Shown here one piece after another: positions 1 to 9,424 of a stretch of DNA of 64,000 bases; positions within the stretch are counted from its first letter, which is position 1; every line of letters starts with the position of its first letter. The translations under genes and the position numbers were made by a program. This DNA is from Halocaridina rubra (taxonomy: Eukaryota; Arthropoda; Malacostraca; Decapoda; Atyidae), in assembly GCA_037179515.1 (NCBI GenBank), contig JAXCGZ010007594.1, forward strand, positions 126,001 to 190,000, read 5' to 3'. The notes under the pieces were generated by a model that ran no database searches, had not been told where the DNA came from, and worked only from the letters and a program-made list of their open reading frames with translations.

Positions 1-547
1 TCAATAAAATAATGAAAATACTGGAAATTTTAATATGTTCTATCTCACGTAGGTGTGACCCTTTGCGTTTTCCGAAACGCCGATACTGGTATTGTATTTT
101 ATATGGTGCAATACTGTGAGTTACATATTTAAATTTATGTTTTCACTATGTTTTACTGTTTTATTATTCTTAGGCTAGGAAATACTTTTTTTAGCAATAA
201 AATAATGAAAATACTGGAAATTTTAATATGTACTACCTCATGTAGGTGGGACCCTTTGCGTTTTCCGAACGCCGATACCGGTATCGTATTTTATATGATA
301 CAATACTGTGAGTTACATGTTTAAATTTGTTTTTTACTATTTTTTACCGTTTTATTATTCTTAGGCTAGGAAATACTTGTTTTTATCAACAAAATAATGA
401 AAATACTGGAAATTTTAATATTTCCACATATCGTGGATTCCCGTGATATACCCAGAAAATCTGAGATATATAATACATATGCTGGCCATAAAAACCCGCG
501 ATGCACTGAATTTCGCAGGTGAATTGCAATATAGCGAGGGATTACTG
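1..547 (-). mobile_element. Tigger-like element, 5' end region, truncated by window edge
   Basis: Reverse-oriented left part of the same family as the complete Tigger at 37055-40046. Its terminal inverted repeat reads gcgagggattactg at 534-547, followed by TA at 548-549. Inside are about three tandem ~185-bp subrepeats, each with an ACTGGAAATTTTAATAT block, a run containing CCTTTGCGTTTTCC and a TTCTTAGGCTAGGAAATAC block. The same subrepeats occur near the left end of the 37 kb copy. The other end lies outside the window, so it is unknown whether this copy is full length. It has no transposase coding in the window. Confidence 0.75.
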
Positions 548-549
548 TA

Positions 550-1361
<812 letters not shown>

Positions 1362-2406
1362 TCAGTCTGGTTCCAGCTCCAGTAGTGATAGGACCTGCAT
1401 AAGTATCTCTGTCCTCTTTTCCTCCTCTCTCACGAGAGCCAGAAAAAGAAGCAAAGACTGCTTTTGTTTTGTTTTGTTTTGTCTTCCCGATTTTTGTTTT
1501 AGTGAAAACAAGTGACTGTGTGTGTGATATACCCAAAATAATTTTTCCTGCCCTTCTCTCTCTTTTATAAGAGTCGGGAAGAAAAGGAAAATAGAAAGTG
1601 TTCAGGTTTCTAATTTGTTTTTATATCTATTGTGATAGGTAATTGAAGCCTCTTCGCCTCCTCCACTCCATCCCTGTCTGAGGTGGAAGCTTCCACGACG
1701 GAAATATAACCTAAGTATATCTCTTTTCTTTTCTTCCTCTCTCACGAGAGCCAGAGAGAGAAACAGAAAGATTGCCTTGTTTTGTTGAATTTTTGTGCTT
1801 TTGTGTTCTTTTGTCTAATTGAACACACATTATTGTGTTTTAGTGAAAACAAGTGACTGTGTGTGTGATATACTCTAAGTAATTTTGCCTGCTCTTCTCT
1901 CTCTTTTATAAGAGTTGGGAAGAGAAGGGAAATAGAAAGTGTTCAGGCTTCTAATTGTTTTTATATCTTTTGTGATAGGTAGTTGAAGCCTCTTCCTACC
2001 AACAAAGTGAACTTCACCTCCTCCACTCCATCCCTGACCTGAGGGGGAAGTCTTCACAAGGATATATAACCTAAGTATATCTGTTTTCTTTTCTTCCTCT
2101 CTCACGAGAGCCAAAGAGAGAAACAGAAAGATTGCCTTATTTTGTTGTTTTCTTGTGCTTGTGTTTTTTTGTTGTTTAATTGAACACACATTATTGTGTC
2201 CTGAGCAAATCTCTGTTTTCACTTCCCTCTCCCACGAGAGTTGGGAAGAAAGATAGAAGACTGTATAAGTGATTAAGTGTTGTAGTGTTGCAATTAAGTG
2301 AAGTGATCAAGCCATAAGGCCCCTATACTGCATTAATCAAATTGACAAACAGTGCAAATAACATATAAATAGTGAAATCTGTGATATCCATGACTAGTTG
2401 CTAGTC
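1362..2406 (+). repeat. 5' UTR of the LINE, built of tandem monomers
   Basis: Contains about two and a half diverged tandem units. Each begins near AAGTATATCT (1401, 1713, 2073) and continues with CTCTCACGAGAGCC, GATTGCCTT..TTTTGTT, CTCTCTTTTATAAGAG and GATAGGTA.TTGAAGCCTCTTC. Spacing is 312 and 360 bp. CTCTC.CACGAGAG and CTCTTTTATAAGAG are small palindromes. By analogy with mouse L1 monomers this may be the promoter region, which is inference. Confidence 0.75.
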
Positions 2407-3603
2407 ATGGCCTCAGCCGCTTCTCTTGCTTCCCCCCCAGAGGGGGGAATGGAACTCGACCCCCCTCAAGAGGGGTGGACGGTTGTGGGAAAGAAGAGGG
2501 CAAGGACAGCCTCTAACAGTAGCCATGAGAGTGCTGCTGCCCCAGTTCCCCCCCCAGCCCCGAAGTCTGATAGAGAGCCCATTTCCAAGTTCAAAGTTGA
2601 GGCTCCTTCCATGAAAGAGGCATATGACCTCATCAGAGAGTTGGAAGACCAACTCACCGAGCATGGCTGCAAAATAAAGCCTAACGTACAGGGTGACTTC
2701 ATTATCCACCCAGCCTCAGCAGAAGCCGCAAAGAAGATCCGCAGCCTAGGCTCACCACACTTAATAGAGTTGAACCCTGCACTAAAAGTAAGAAAATACA
2801 TAGTCATTGGCTTCCCTGTTGCTTGGTCAGTTGACCTTCTGACCAAGCAAACGTACATTACGGCTGCCTCACGTTGCTCCTCCAAAATAGAGGGCCAAAC
2901 CGTTCCATCAAAGCAGGTTCTGGTCCACATCTGTGGTCCACCCCCTTCACAAGTAAACCTCGGCATCTGGGGCAAGTTCTACATAAGAGAGTACACCCCA
3001 GAACCCCTAAGATGTTTCCGGTGCCAAAGACTTGGGCACCACAGGAATACTTGCCATTTCCCAGAGAGATGTGGAATCTGCAGTGGGAAACACTCCACCG
3101 ACCGCTGCCTTACAAAATTCAAGGCAAAAGAAGCAACAGTTGCCAAGTGCCCGAACTGCAAAGGGAACCATCACGCATGGAACAACCGCTGCCCAGAAAG
3201 GCTGAAGAGGATTCCTCAAAGAACCCCTCCTTCTGCCCCTGTCACCAATCACACCACCCCCAACTTCACCCCAGCTCCTCCCCCCACCTCCAATCCTTGG
3301 CAAATGCCCCCTCCTGCCCCACTCACACCTAACCTCCCCAACCAAAACCCACCACACTACACCAACCCAGCTCCTAACACACAGATCACACCTCCTACAG
3401 CTCCCACCCCCACACCAACTCCATCCACCCCATCACACAACACTCACACTCCTACCATCCCCCCAAACAACACTCACACTCCCATCAACCCCACACGCAA
3501 CACTCACACCAACACCTCCACCCCACGCAACACCCAAACACACAATGCAGTCACACGTAACACCCAGAACACTCAGACCACACACACCCACTCACCACAC
3601 TAG
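2407..3603 (+). CDS. LINE ORF1, Gag-like nucleic-acid-binding protein with three zinc knuckles
   Basis: 398 aa from the first true ATG at 2407 (an in-frame TTG lies upstream). ORF1 proteins of I/Jockey-type LINEs bind element RNA and form the RNP. An N-terminal segment EGWTVVGKKR and a central RRM-like Gag domain (about residues 60-190) precede three knuckles: CFRCQRLGHHRNTC (CX2CX4HX4C), CGICSGKHSTDRC and CPNCKGNHHAWNNRC (CX2CX3HX6C). The C-terminus is a Pro/Thr/Asn/His-rich low-complexity run from ACAC-rich DNA and stops at 3603. Coding potential continues in another frame to 3913, so the original ORF1 was probably longer. Confidence 0.85.
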   Translation: MASAASLASPPEGGMELDPPQEGWTVVGKKRARTASNSSHESAAAPVPPPAPKSDREPISKFKVEAPSMKEAYDLIRELEDQLTEHGCKIKPNVQGDFIIHPASAEAAKKIRSLGSPHLIELNPALKVRKYIVIGFPVAWSVDLLTKQTYITAASRCSSKIEGQTVPSKQVLVHICGPPPSQVNLGIWGKFYIREYTPEPLRCFRCQRLGHHRNTCHFPERCGICSGKHSTDRCLTKFKAKEATVAKCPNCKGNHHAWNNRCPERLKRIPQRTPPSAPVTNHTTPNFTPAPPPTSNPWQMPPPAPLTPNLPNQNPPHYTNPAPNTQITPPTAPTPTPTPSTPSHNTHTPTIPPNNTHTPINPTRNTHTNTSTPRNTQTHNAVTRNTQNTQTTHTHSPH

Positions 3604-3913
3604 GTCCCGGGACCCTAGACAAAACTCCCACACCCCCATACCTAAACAGCCTATCCAGACACCTTCCTCTGCCTCCTCTTCCAAACAGCAAACCCTCTTC
3701 ACAGTAAACGAGCTCACCAACCTTCTCATTCAAGCCGTACAGGCAGCCGTCCGACTCCTCGATACCAGAGCCACCACCCAAGATGCCTACAATCAAGTCG
3801 TCGAAGTAGCCCACTCCGTTGTCGCCAACGCCCTCGTCTCCAGAACCCACCAGCAGCCTCAACAACCCACCACTCCTACCACCTCCACCTCCTCAAATCA
3901 TCAAGATGTCTAA
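3545..3913 (+). CDS. Likely C-terminal part of ORF1 in a second frame
   Basis: Overlaps the end of the 2407 frame in ACAC-rich DNA and continues as a Ser/Thr/Gln/Pro-rich segment with an amphipathic stretch (TVNELTNLLIQAVQAAVRLL). It ends NHQDV at 3913. Its stop overlaps the ORF2 start: the string ATGTCTAA at 3906-3913 contains both the ORF2 ATG and this TAA. That arrangement fits the true end of ORF1 with coupled ORF2 reinitiation. The frame change may be a copy-specific indel or a programmed +1 shift; one copy cannot decide. Confidence 0.5.
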   Translation: MQSHVTPRTLRPHTPTHHTRSRDPRQNSHTPIPKQPIQTPSSASSSKQQTLFTVNELTNLLIQAVQAAVRLLDTRATTQDAYNQVVEVAHSVVANALVSRTHQQPQQPTTPTTSTSSNHQDV

Positions 3914-6900
3914 TCTCGGGATCCTACACTGGAACGCCCAGGGTCTCAGACACAAGGTACAACATCTTGAAGGCATAGCCAAGACTGACAACATTGATGT
4001 CATCATGGTTCAAGAAACCCTGTGCACAGAGCAACACCCTCCAAAAATCTCAGGATACAATGGATTCTACCAGCACTGGTCTCCAGGGGAGAACAGAGGC
4101 AGCGCCACCTTCATCAGGAAAAACCTATTAGCAAAGGAAATAACCCGACCGGTCTGCTGTGGCGAAGATGTCGACGTCCTCGCTGTTAACATCCAACTTC
4201 AAGGCAGCTGCATAGACCTGTACAACATTTACAGACCACGGAAAGGTAGCTTAGACCTGACTACCCTCTTCGGGCTAACCAGTCATCGTGACTTGGTAAT
4301 AGGAGGCGACTTCAACGCGCACCACCCAAGATTCAGGTATGAGCGCCCCTGTGCTGCAGGCAGACACATCATGAGCCTGCTGAATGACCAAGAAGATGTC
4401 TCCCTGCTCAACGATCATGAGCCAACACACGACAGAGGTGGAATACTGGACCTCACCTTTGTCTCCACTTCCCTAAAGCAGGACGCCACATGGAGAGTTC
4501 ATCCCCTGGTCACAAGCGACCACTATGGGATCCATCTCACACTGCCAATTCCTGAAATCTTCCAAATCCCTGCTCCTCCCCCTCGATGGAATTTCAAGAA
4601 GGCCGACTGGGGCCGATTCCAGGAGCACCTCAGCAATTGGTTTTCAGCCTACGTACCATCTGAAGACATCGACCAAGCAGAGGCCGAGCTAGTCAATGCC
4701 CTGCAAGCTGCAGCAAACTCCTCCATACCCCTCTGCAAACCACAACACACCACTCATCGGGACAGATGGTATTACTGTGACAGAGTTAAAGAACTCAACC
4801 ACCGGCTCAACGTCATTCGGAAAATGCACAGGAAACGTCGCACTGAAGACTCCTACCGCACTCTCCAGGCAGTCAAACAACATGTCCATGAAGAGACTCG
4901 CAACATCAAGAGGAATAAATGGCTAGAGTGGTGTTCCACACTAGATGCTCACACCTCTGTGGGCCAGATGTGGAGGAGCATCAACTCCTTTGCTAAAGGA
5001 AAACCTCCTAAAATCACCCCCCACAGGGATCCTAGCAGGGCAGCAGAAGAACTCGCCATCAAATTCGCGGATAGAGCAAGCTCTAACCAGCTCCCCATCA
5101 CCACCAGAGCAACACTCCAGGACCTCACCACTGCAAGATGGGAAGAAATAGAAGAGGCCATCAACGCTGAAGATGAAACAGATGCTCCATTCTCCCTGAC
5201 TGAGCTACTAAGAGTAAGCAAAAGCTCTAAGAACACAGCCCCAGGTGCCGACAGAATAACATACACAATGATCCAAAAACTGGGGCCCCAAGGGGAGCTT
5301 GCTCTACTCTCTCTGATCAATTTGACATACACACGAAGAATCAGACCAGCCTCATGGAACAGAGCAGACATTCAGCCCATCCCAAAACCACAGGACCCTG
5401 ACAACCCTCGCCCCATCTCCCTCCTAAGCTGCCTGAGCAAGACGGCAGAAAAGATGGTACTTAACAGAGTCCGCTGGAAATGCCCACCCTTCCCAGAAAA
5501 CATGTTTGCCTACCAGCCTGGCTTAGGCACCTCAGAATGCATAGCCTCCATGCTATCATTTCTCAACAACAGCCGTGGTTACATCGTTTTTCTAGACCTA
5601 GAAAAGGCCTTTGAACTAGCCAATGTGCCGGCAATACTCTCTGCTCTCGTATCCAAGCAGATCAAAGGTAACCTTCTCTCGTGGATCAAGCAGAGTCTAC
5701 AAAATCGTAGTGCACGAGTCAAAGTAGATGGGCACTACTCCACCTACAAAAACCACGAAAATGGGACCCCCCAAGGTGGAATCCTTAGCCCCTTCCTATT
5801 TAATTGTCTCATGGAAAAACTCATGCACATCGCACTACCGCATGGAGCCAAACTCTTCAACTATGCGGACGACTTTGCCCTTGTCACAATAGGACACAGA
5901 AACTCTAACAAGACACAGCGCTGCCTCACCAAGATTCACCAAGCCTCCATCTCCCTTGGAGTAAGAATCAATGCCCGCAAAACCAAGGCCCTTCCCATCC
6001 ACCAGTGGAGACCAGACACTAATCTGGTCATAGGTAATGAACCTGTGGACTGGGTTACCAAACACCAATACCTGGGTGTAATCATCGACCAAGGACTAAC
6101 CTTTGGACCAGAAATTCAATACTTGCGCGACAGGTGCAGCCAGCGACAAGCGATCCTTCGTCGGATGTCGGGCCTCTACGATGGTGCATCATTTAATGTC
6201 CTCAGAACCTTCTATGTACAAGCCATACGCAGCCTCATTGACTATGCTTGTCCCACACTCTGGCTACTAAAAGACCGACAGTGGGACAAAATAGAAGTAA
6301 TTCAAAACAACGCCACACGTACCATGCTAGGAGCCCCCATGTGGACCAAGAGAGAAAACCTCCAGATGGAATCGGGACTCATTCCACTCAAACTCAGAGC
6401 TCAGCAAAGACTGACCCTCCTTGTGGCCAAAACCACCACTGCCCAACATAAATGCCTAGCTGGCACAAATCTCCATCTAGCCCTCAATCGCCAGCCCAAC
6501 CACCATCCTAGAACCTGGGCAGCCAAGGTCTGCGCTAGCCTGCAAGCACTGCCAGTCAGGGAGAGCATCCTAGCCAAGATACAAGACACACCGCTTCCTG
6601 AATACAGATGCCCACCCCCATGGAATGACCAACCACTCGATATAAAGATCGAGCTCCCTGACAACCCCAAAAGCTTGGTAAATCCGTTTGTCCTTAAAAA
6701 CATATATAAGGACAAAATACAGAGCTGGAGCAGGCCAAACTCTCAAGTCTACTACACTGACGGTTTAGTAAACCAAGATACTGGAGCCTCAGCCGCCGCC
6801 TTCATCACTGGAAACCACGTCCTATCCTGGAGACTGTCAAACTCCTGCTCATCGCTCCAGACTGAGCTTGTGGCCATAGCCAACGCCCTTGACTGCTTCA

Positions 6901-7607
6901 TCCAGCAAGAAGCTGACCATGCCCTTATTCTCTCTGATTCTAAAGGCGCCTTACAGGCCATCAAGAAGCCACTCTTCAGAGACAATATTCGCATCATCAC
7001 GACCATCCTCAGCCACTACCACAGGATAACCAGCCTTGGAAAAGCCTTCACTCTTGCCTGGATTCCCAGCCACGTCGGCATCAAGGGAAATGAGGAAGCC
7101 GATCAAGCCGCCAAACAAGCCACTCTCAGAGCAGAAATCCAGATATCTCTGTCTCCTGGGATGCAACAGATTAAAAATAAAGCCACCAAGTCACTCCTTA
7201 ACACCTTAATAACTAAACACAACCTGTGCACAGACATTGGCTCCCCCTCCACCTGGTGGTACAAAGCCACCACTGATCTTCGGCGTATCACCCTGCCGAA
7301 GAGCCTTCGACGAAGCACTGAGGTCAATGTGTACCGTCTGAGACTCGGGTACAAGTGCACCTGGCAAATAGTAGAGAATATCATCAAGGAATGCACCTTT
7401 TGCCAGGTAGCCTCACCACATCCACTGCTACACTACATCCTGGAATGTGATTCTTTTTCAGAGATTCGACGGAAAACTGGTGCCCCCGCAACATCTAGCG
7501 AAGACCCAAATGCCCTTCAGGTTGCTAGCTCCATCATCAGACTAGCAACAAATAACCACATGAACAGTCTATCAAATATTATCAGACAATACCCTCCACC
7601 AAGATAG
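3906..7607 (+). CDS. LINE ORF2: endonuclease, reverse transcriptase, RNase H
   Basis: 1233 aa from ATG 3906, chosen because it overlaps the end of ORF1 and directly precedes the endonuclease. The APE-type endonuclease spans about residues 1-215: LHWNAQG near residue 7, QETL, GGDFNAHH near 132 and SDHYGIHL near 204. The reverse transcriptase (about 430-740) has PGADRI, PISLLS, FLDLEKAF (about 560), GTPQGGILSPFLFN and the catalytic NYADD (about 652). RNase H (about 945-1085) has YYTDGL, LQTELVAIANAL, LILSDSKGALQAI and WIPSHVGIKGNEEAD. Near the C-terminus is CTFCQ..H.ILEC, a zinc-finger-like motif. No stops or frameshifts were seen. It would perform target-primed reverse transcription in the nucleus. 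Confidence 0.92.
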   Translation: MSNLGILHWNAQGLRHKVQHLEGIAKTDNIDVIMVQETLCTEQHPPKISGYNGFYQHWSPGENRGSATFIRKNLLAKEITRPVCCGEDVDVLAVNIQLQGSCIDLYNIYRPRKGSLDLTTLFGLTSHRDLVIGGDFNAHHPRFRYERPCAAGRHIMSLLNDQEDVSLLNDHEPTHDRGGILDLTFVSTSLKQDATWRVHPLVTSDHYGIHLTLPIPEIFQIPAPPPRWNFKKADWGRFQEHLSNWFSAYVPSEDIDQAEAELVNALQAAANSSIPLCKPQHTTHRDRWYYCDRVKELNHRLNVIRKMHRKRRTEDSYRTLQAVKQHVHEETRNIKRNKWLEWCSTLDAHTSVGQMWRSINSFAKGKPPKITPHRDPSRAAEELAIKFADRASSNQLPITTRATLQDLTTARWEEIEEAINAEDETDAPFSLTELLRVSKSSKNTAPGADRITYTMIQKLGPQGELALLSLINLTYTRRIRPASWNRADIQPIPKPQDPDNPRPISLLSCLSKTAEKMVLNRVRWKCPPFPENMFAYQPGLGTSECIASMLSFLNNSRGYIVFLDLEKAFELANVPAILSALVSKQIKGNLLSWIKQSLQNRSARVKVDGHYSTYKNHENGTPQGGILSPFLFNCLMEKLMHIALPHGAKLFNYADDFALVTIGHRNSNKTQRCLTKIHQASISLGVRINARKTKALPIHQWRPDTNLVIGNEPVDWVTKHQYLGVIIDQGLTFGPEIQYLRDRCSQRQAILRRMSGLYDGASFNVLRTFYVQAIRSLIDYACPTLWLLKDRQWDKIEVIQNNATRTMLGAPMWTKRENLQMESGLIPLKLRAQQRLTLLVAKTTTAQHKCLAGTNLHLALNRQPNHHPRTWAAKVCASLQALPVRESILAKIQDTPLPEYRCPPPWNDQPLDIKIELPDNPKSLVNPFVLKNIYKDKIQSWSRPNSQVYYTDGLVNQDTGASAAAFITGNHVLSWRLSNSCSSLQTELVAIANALDCFIQQEADHALILSDSKGALQAIKKPLFRDNIRIITTILSHYHRITSLGKAFTLAWIPSHVGIKGNEEADQAAKQATLRAEIQISLSPGMQQIKNKATKSLLNTLITKHNLCTDIGSPSTWWYKATTDLRRITLPKSLRRSTEVNVYRLRLGYKCTWQIVENIIKECTFCQVASPHPLLHYILECDSFSEIRRKTGAPATSSEDPNALQVASSIIRLATNNHMNSLSNIIRQYPPPR

Positions 7608-7921
7608 CCATGCAATAACTCTTTCTCTCTCCCCCAAAACAGGAATTCATTTATGTTGTTTGATGTAAACTAATAATTCACAACTGAATATTTATGCTCT
7701 CCGTTATCTTTACAGTTTGGCACAATCTCACCTGCGGGCCAATTAGGAAAGTCCGATCATCACCAATAACAAGAATTCACCCCACCTCCTCACCAACAGG
7801 AAAGCCCATTCGCCAGCAAGAGCGAATACCACGTACACTCCGAAGAAAATCTCACCCCACCTGCGGGCCACAAGTGGAAGGTCCGCTCACCCTCAAGGGT
7901 GAACATCCAACAAAAAAAAAA
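7608..7921 (+). other. LINE 3' UTR with A-tail
   Basis: Contains two copies of a CACCTGCGGGCCA block (about 7730 and 7859) and paired stretches CCAACAGGAAAGCCC / AAGTGGAAGGTCCGC. It ends in a 10-A tail next to the target duplication. The repeated GC-rich block may be the structure recognised by the element's own RT; this is inference. Confidence 0.7.
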
Positions 7922-8095
7922 TCAAGCCTAAATCCATTACGAGTTCTGGTTTGATCATGAGTTTTTAAAACTTTATTAATATCACCCTTGTAAATCCCTT
8001 TAAAACATTTATACACCTCAATCATATCCCTCCTAACTCTGCGCCTCTCTAGAGAATGTAGATTAAGTTTTTTAATCTGTCATATGGTAGATTTA
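7921..8095 (-). mobile_element. CR1-like LINE fragment, part 2
   Basis: Continuation of the copy at 1254-1361. On the minus strand it matches 24975-25150 of the CR1-like element (CCAGAACTCGTAA, TTAATAAAGTTTTAAAA, CATTCTCTAGAGAGGCG, AGAGTTAGGAGGGATATGAT). Similarity fades near 8095. Confidence 0.8.
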
Positions 8096-8555
8096 GGCAT
8101 TGCATAATTAATGTTTTTTTTTCGTTTTCTAGTCTTGCTTTGGTTATTTATAATTTTTATATTATCTTTGTTTACATTTGCAGATAGAGGTTCGTTCTCC
8201 TGCATCCTCCTCCTCTTCTACCGCATAAGTTACATGCATGTCCCAGTGTACTGTATGACTGTTGCCCACTGCATAAGAGTACAGTACAGTAATGTATGTT
8301 AATTTCTAGCTGTAAAGTGAATATGAATATCTTTTGTATACTCGTAAAAATAGATACAGGACTTTCTGCTTTGCTATGTAGTAATAAAATATGTTTTTTT
8401 ACTTATCGTCCATGGTGTGTCTATGTAAGGTTTGGAACGTATCTATGCCCTTTATCATTGTTTCCTATGGAATATGACTCGTTTTTTCACACGAGTTTCC
8501 ATTTACCCGACACTTCTGAGAACCTATCTAGGCGTTATTCTGAGAACTAGGTGTA
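8096..8555. other. Unassigned AT-rich stretch
   Basis: No gene, known repeat or RNA recognised. Short open frames rich in Phe/Leu are not supported by any family resemblance. Confidence 0.5.
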
Positions 8556-8557
8556 TA

Positions 8558-9414
8558 CAGAGATCCTTCGTTGGATTGCGTTTCTTGGCTCGCTTTTTCA
8601 CTGTACCACGGTATTTTTTGGCAAATTATTATTTTTTTTTGGGGGGGGTATATGCAAAAATATTAAAATATTAAAAAAAAAAAATTCAATATTTTAATTT
8701 TTTTTATTGAAAAAAACATATTTCATTATCTAATTGATAAAAACAATTGATTTCGCAGCCTACGAATAATAAAACAGTAAAGTATAGTGAAAAACATAAA
8801 TTTAGATATACGTACGTACAGTATAACTCACAGTATTGCATCATGCGAAATAGTGTCCGATAGCGTACAATGTATTAGGGTCGCAGCTACATGAGCTAGA
8901 ATATATATTTATATTTCCAGTAGTTTCATGATTTTATTGATAAAAAAAACGTATTTCTTAGCCTAAGAATAATAAAACAGTAAATTTTAACCTTTGCAAA
9001 GCCTCCCCAGCTTCTTGTAGTGAGCCTAAGCGGCAAAGAAAAATGTTAACCATAACAGATAAGGTAAGTTTACCCATCACGTACATATAAATTTACGTTG
9101 CATGCTGTTATTTATAAAGTAATGGGTGGTCTTTTAACAGTGCAGGGAGGGTTTATAGTATTCAGTAAACGTAAAAATAATTGTAAAATACCTATGTACA
9201 TGAGTATGTCATATAAATTTACGCTTGCATGCTGTTATTTATGAAGTAAGGGGTGGTTTGTTAACAGTACAGGGAGGGTTTATACAGTTTATACGGTGTA
9301 AACGTAAAAATAAATTTTAATATCTATGTACATATAGGCTGATCCTACTCCGCAATTTTCCTGTCTCGTGCCGGGTCCTGGAACCGAACCCTCGCGATAA
9401 TGGAAGGAACACTG
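8558..9414 (+). mobile_element. Tigger deletion derivative (non-autonomous), 857 bp
   Basis: Diverged terminal repeats start CAGAGATCCTTCG and end GGAAGGAACACTG, flanked by TA (8556-8557 and 9415-9416). The left half matches the complete Tigger at 37055. The copy keeps the first transposase codons (atgttaaccataacagataagg near 9042) and then jumps to the Tigger 3' region at gtaagtttaccc; the join lies at a shared GGT. The 3' subterminal block (TTGCATGCTGTTATTTAT..GTGCAGGGAGGGTTTAT) is duplicated in tandem (about 9100-9180 and 9220-9290). It has no transposase, so it would depend on a full-length relative. Confidence 0.85.
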
Positions 9415-9424
9415 TATATATATA

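Larger units (their letters stand above)
1362..7921 (+). mobile_element. Full-length I-type non-LTR retrotransposon
   Basis: About 6.56 kb long, with a repeated 5' UTR, ORF1 with zinc knuckles, ORF2 with endonuclease, reverse transcriptase and RNase H, a 3' UTR and a short A-tail (about 7912-7921). It is bounded by a 9-bp target duplication, ATCAAGCCT at 1353-1361 and 7921-7929. Flanking DNA on both sides belongs to one older CR1-like copy, so the boundaries are well fixed. A C-terminal RNase H after the RT is typical of the I/LOA/R1/Tad side of LINEs rather than CR1 or RTE; the exact clade is not settled by eye. ORF2 is uninterrupted, suggesting a recent insertion; ORF1 appears split by a frame change near 3545-3603. 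Confidence 0.9.
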
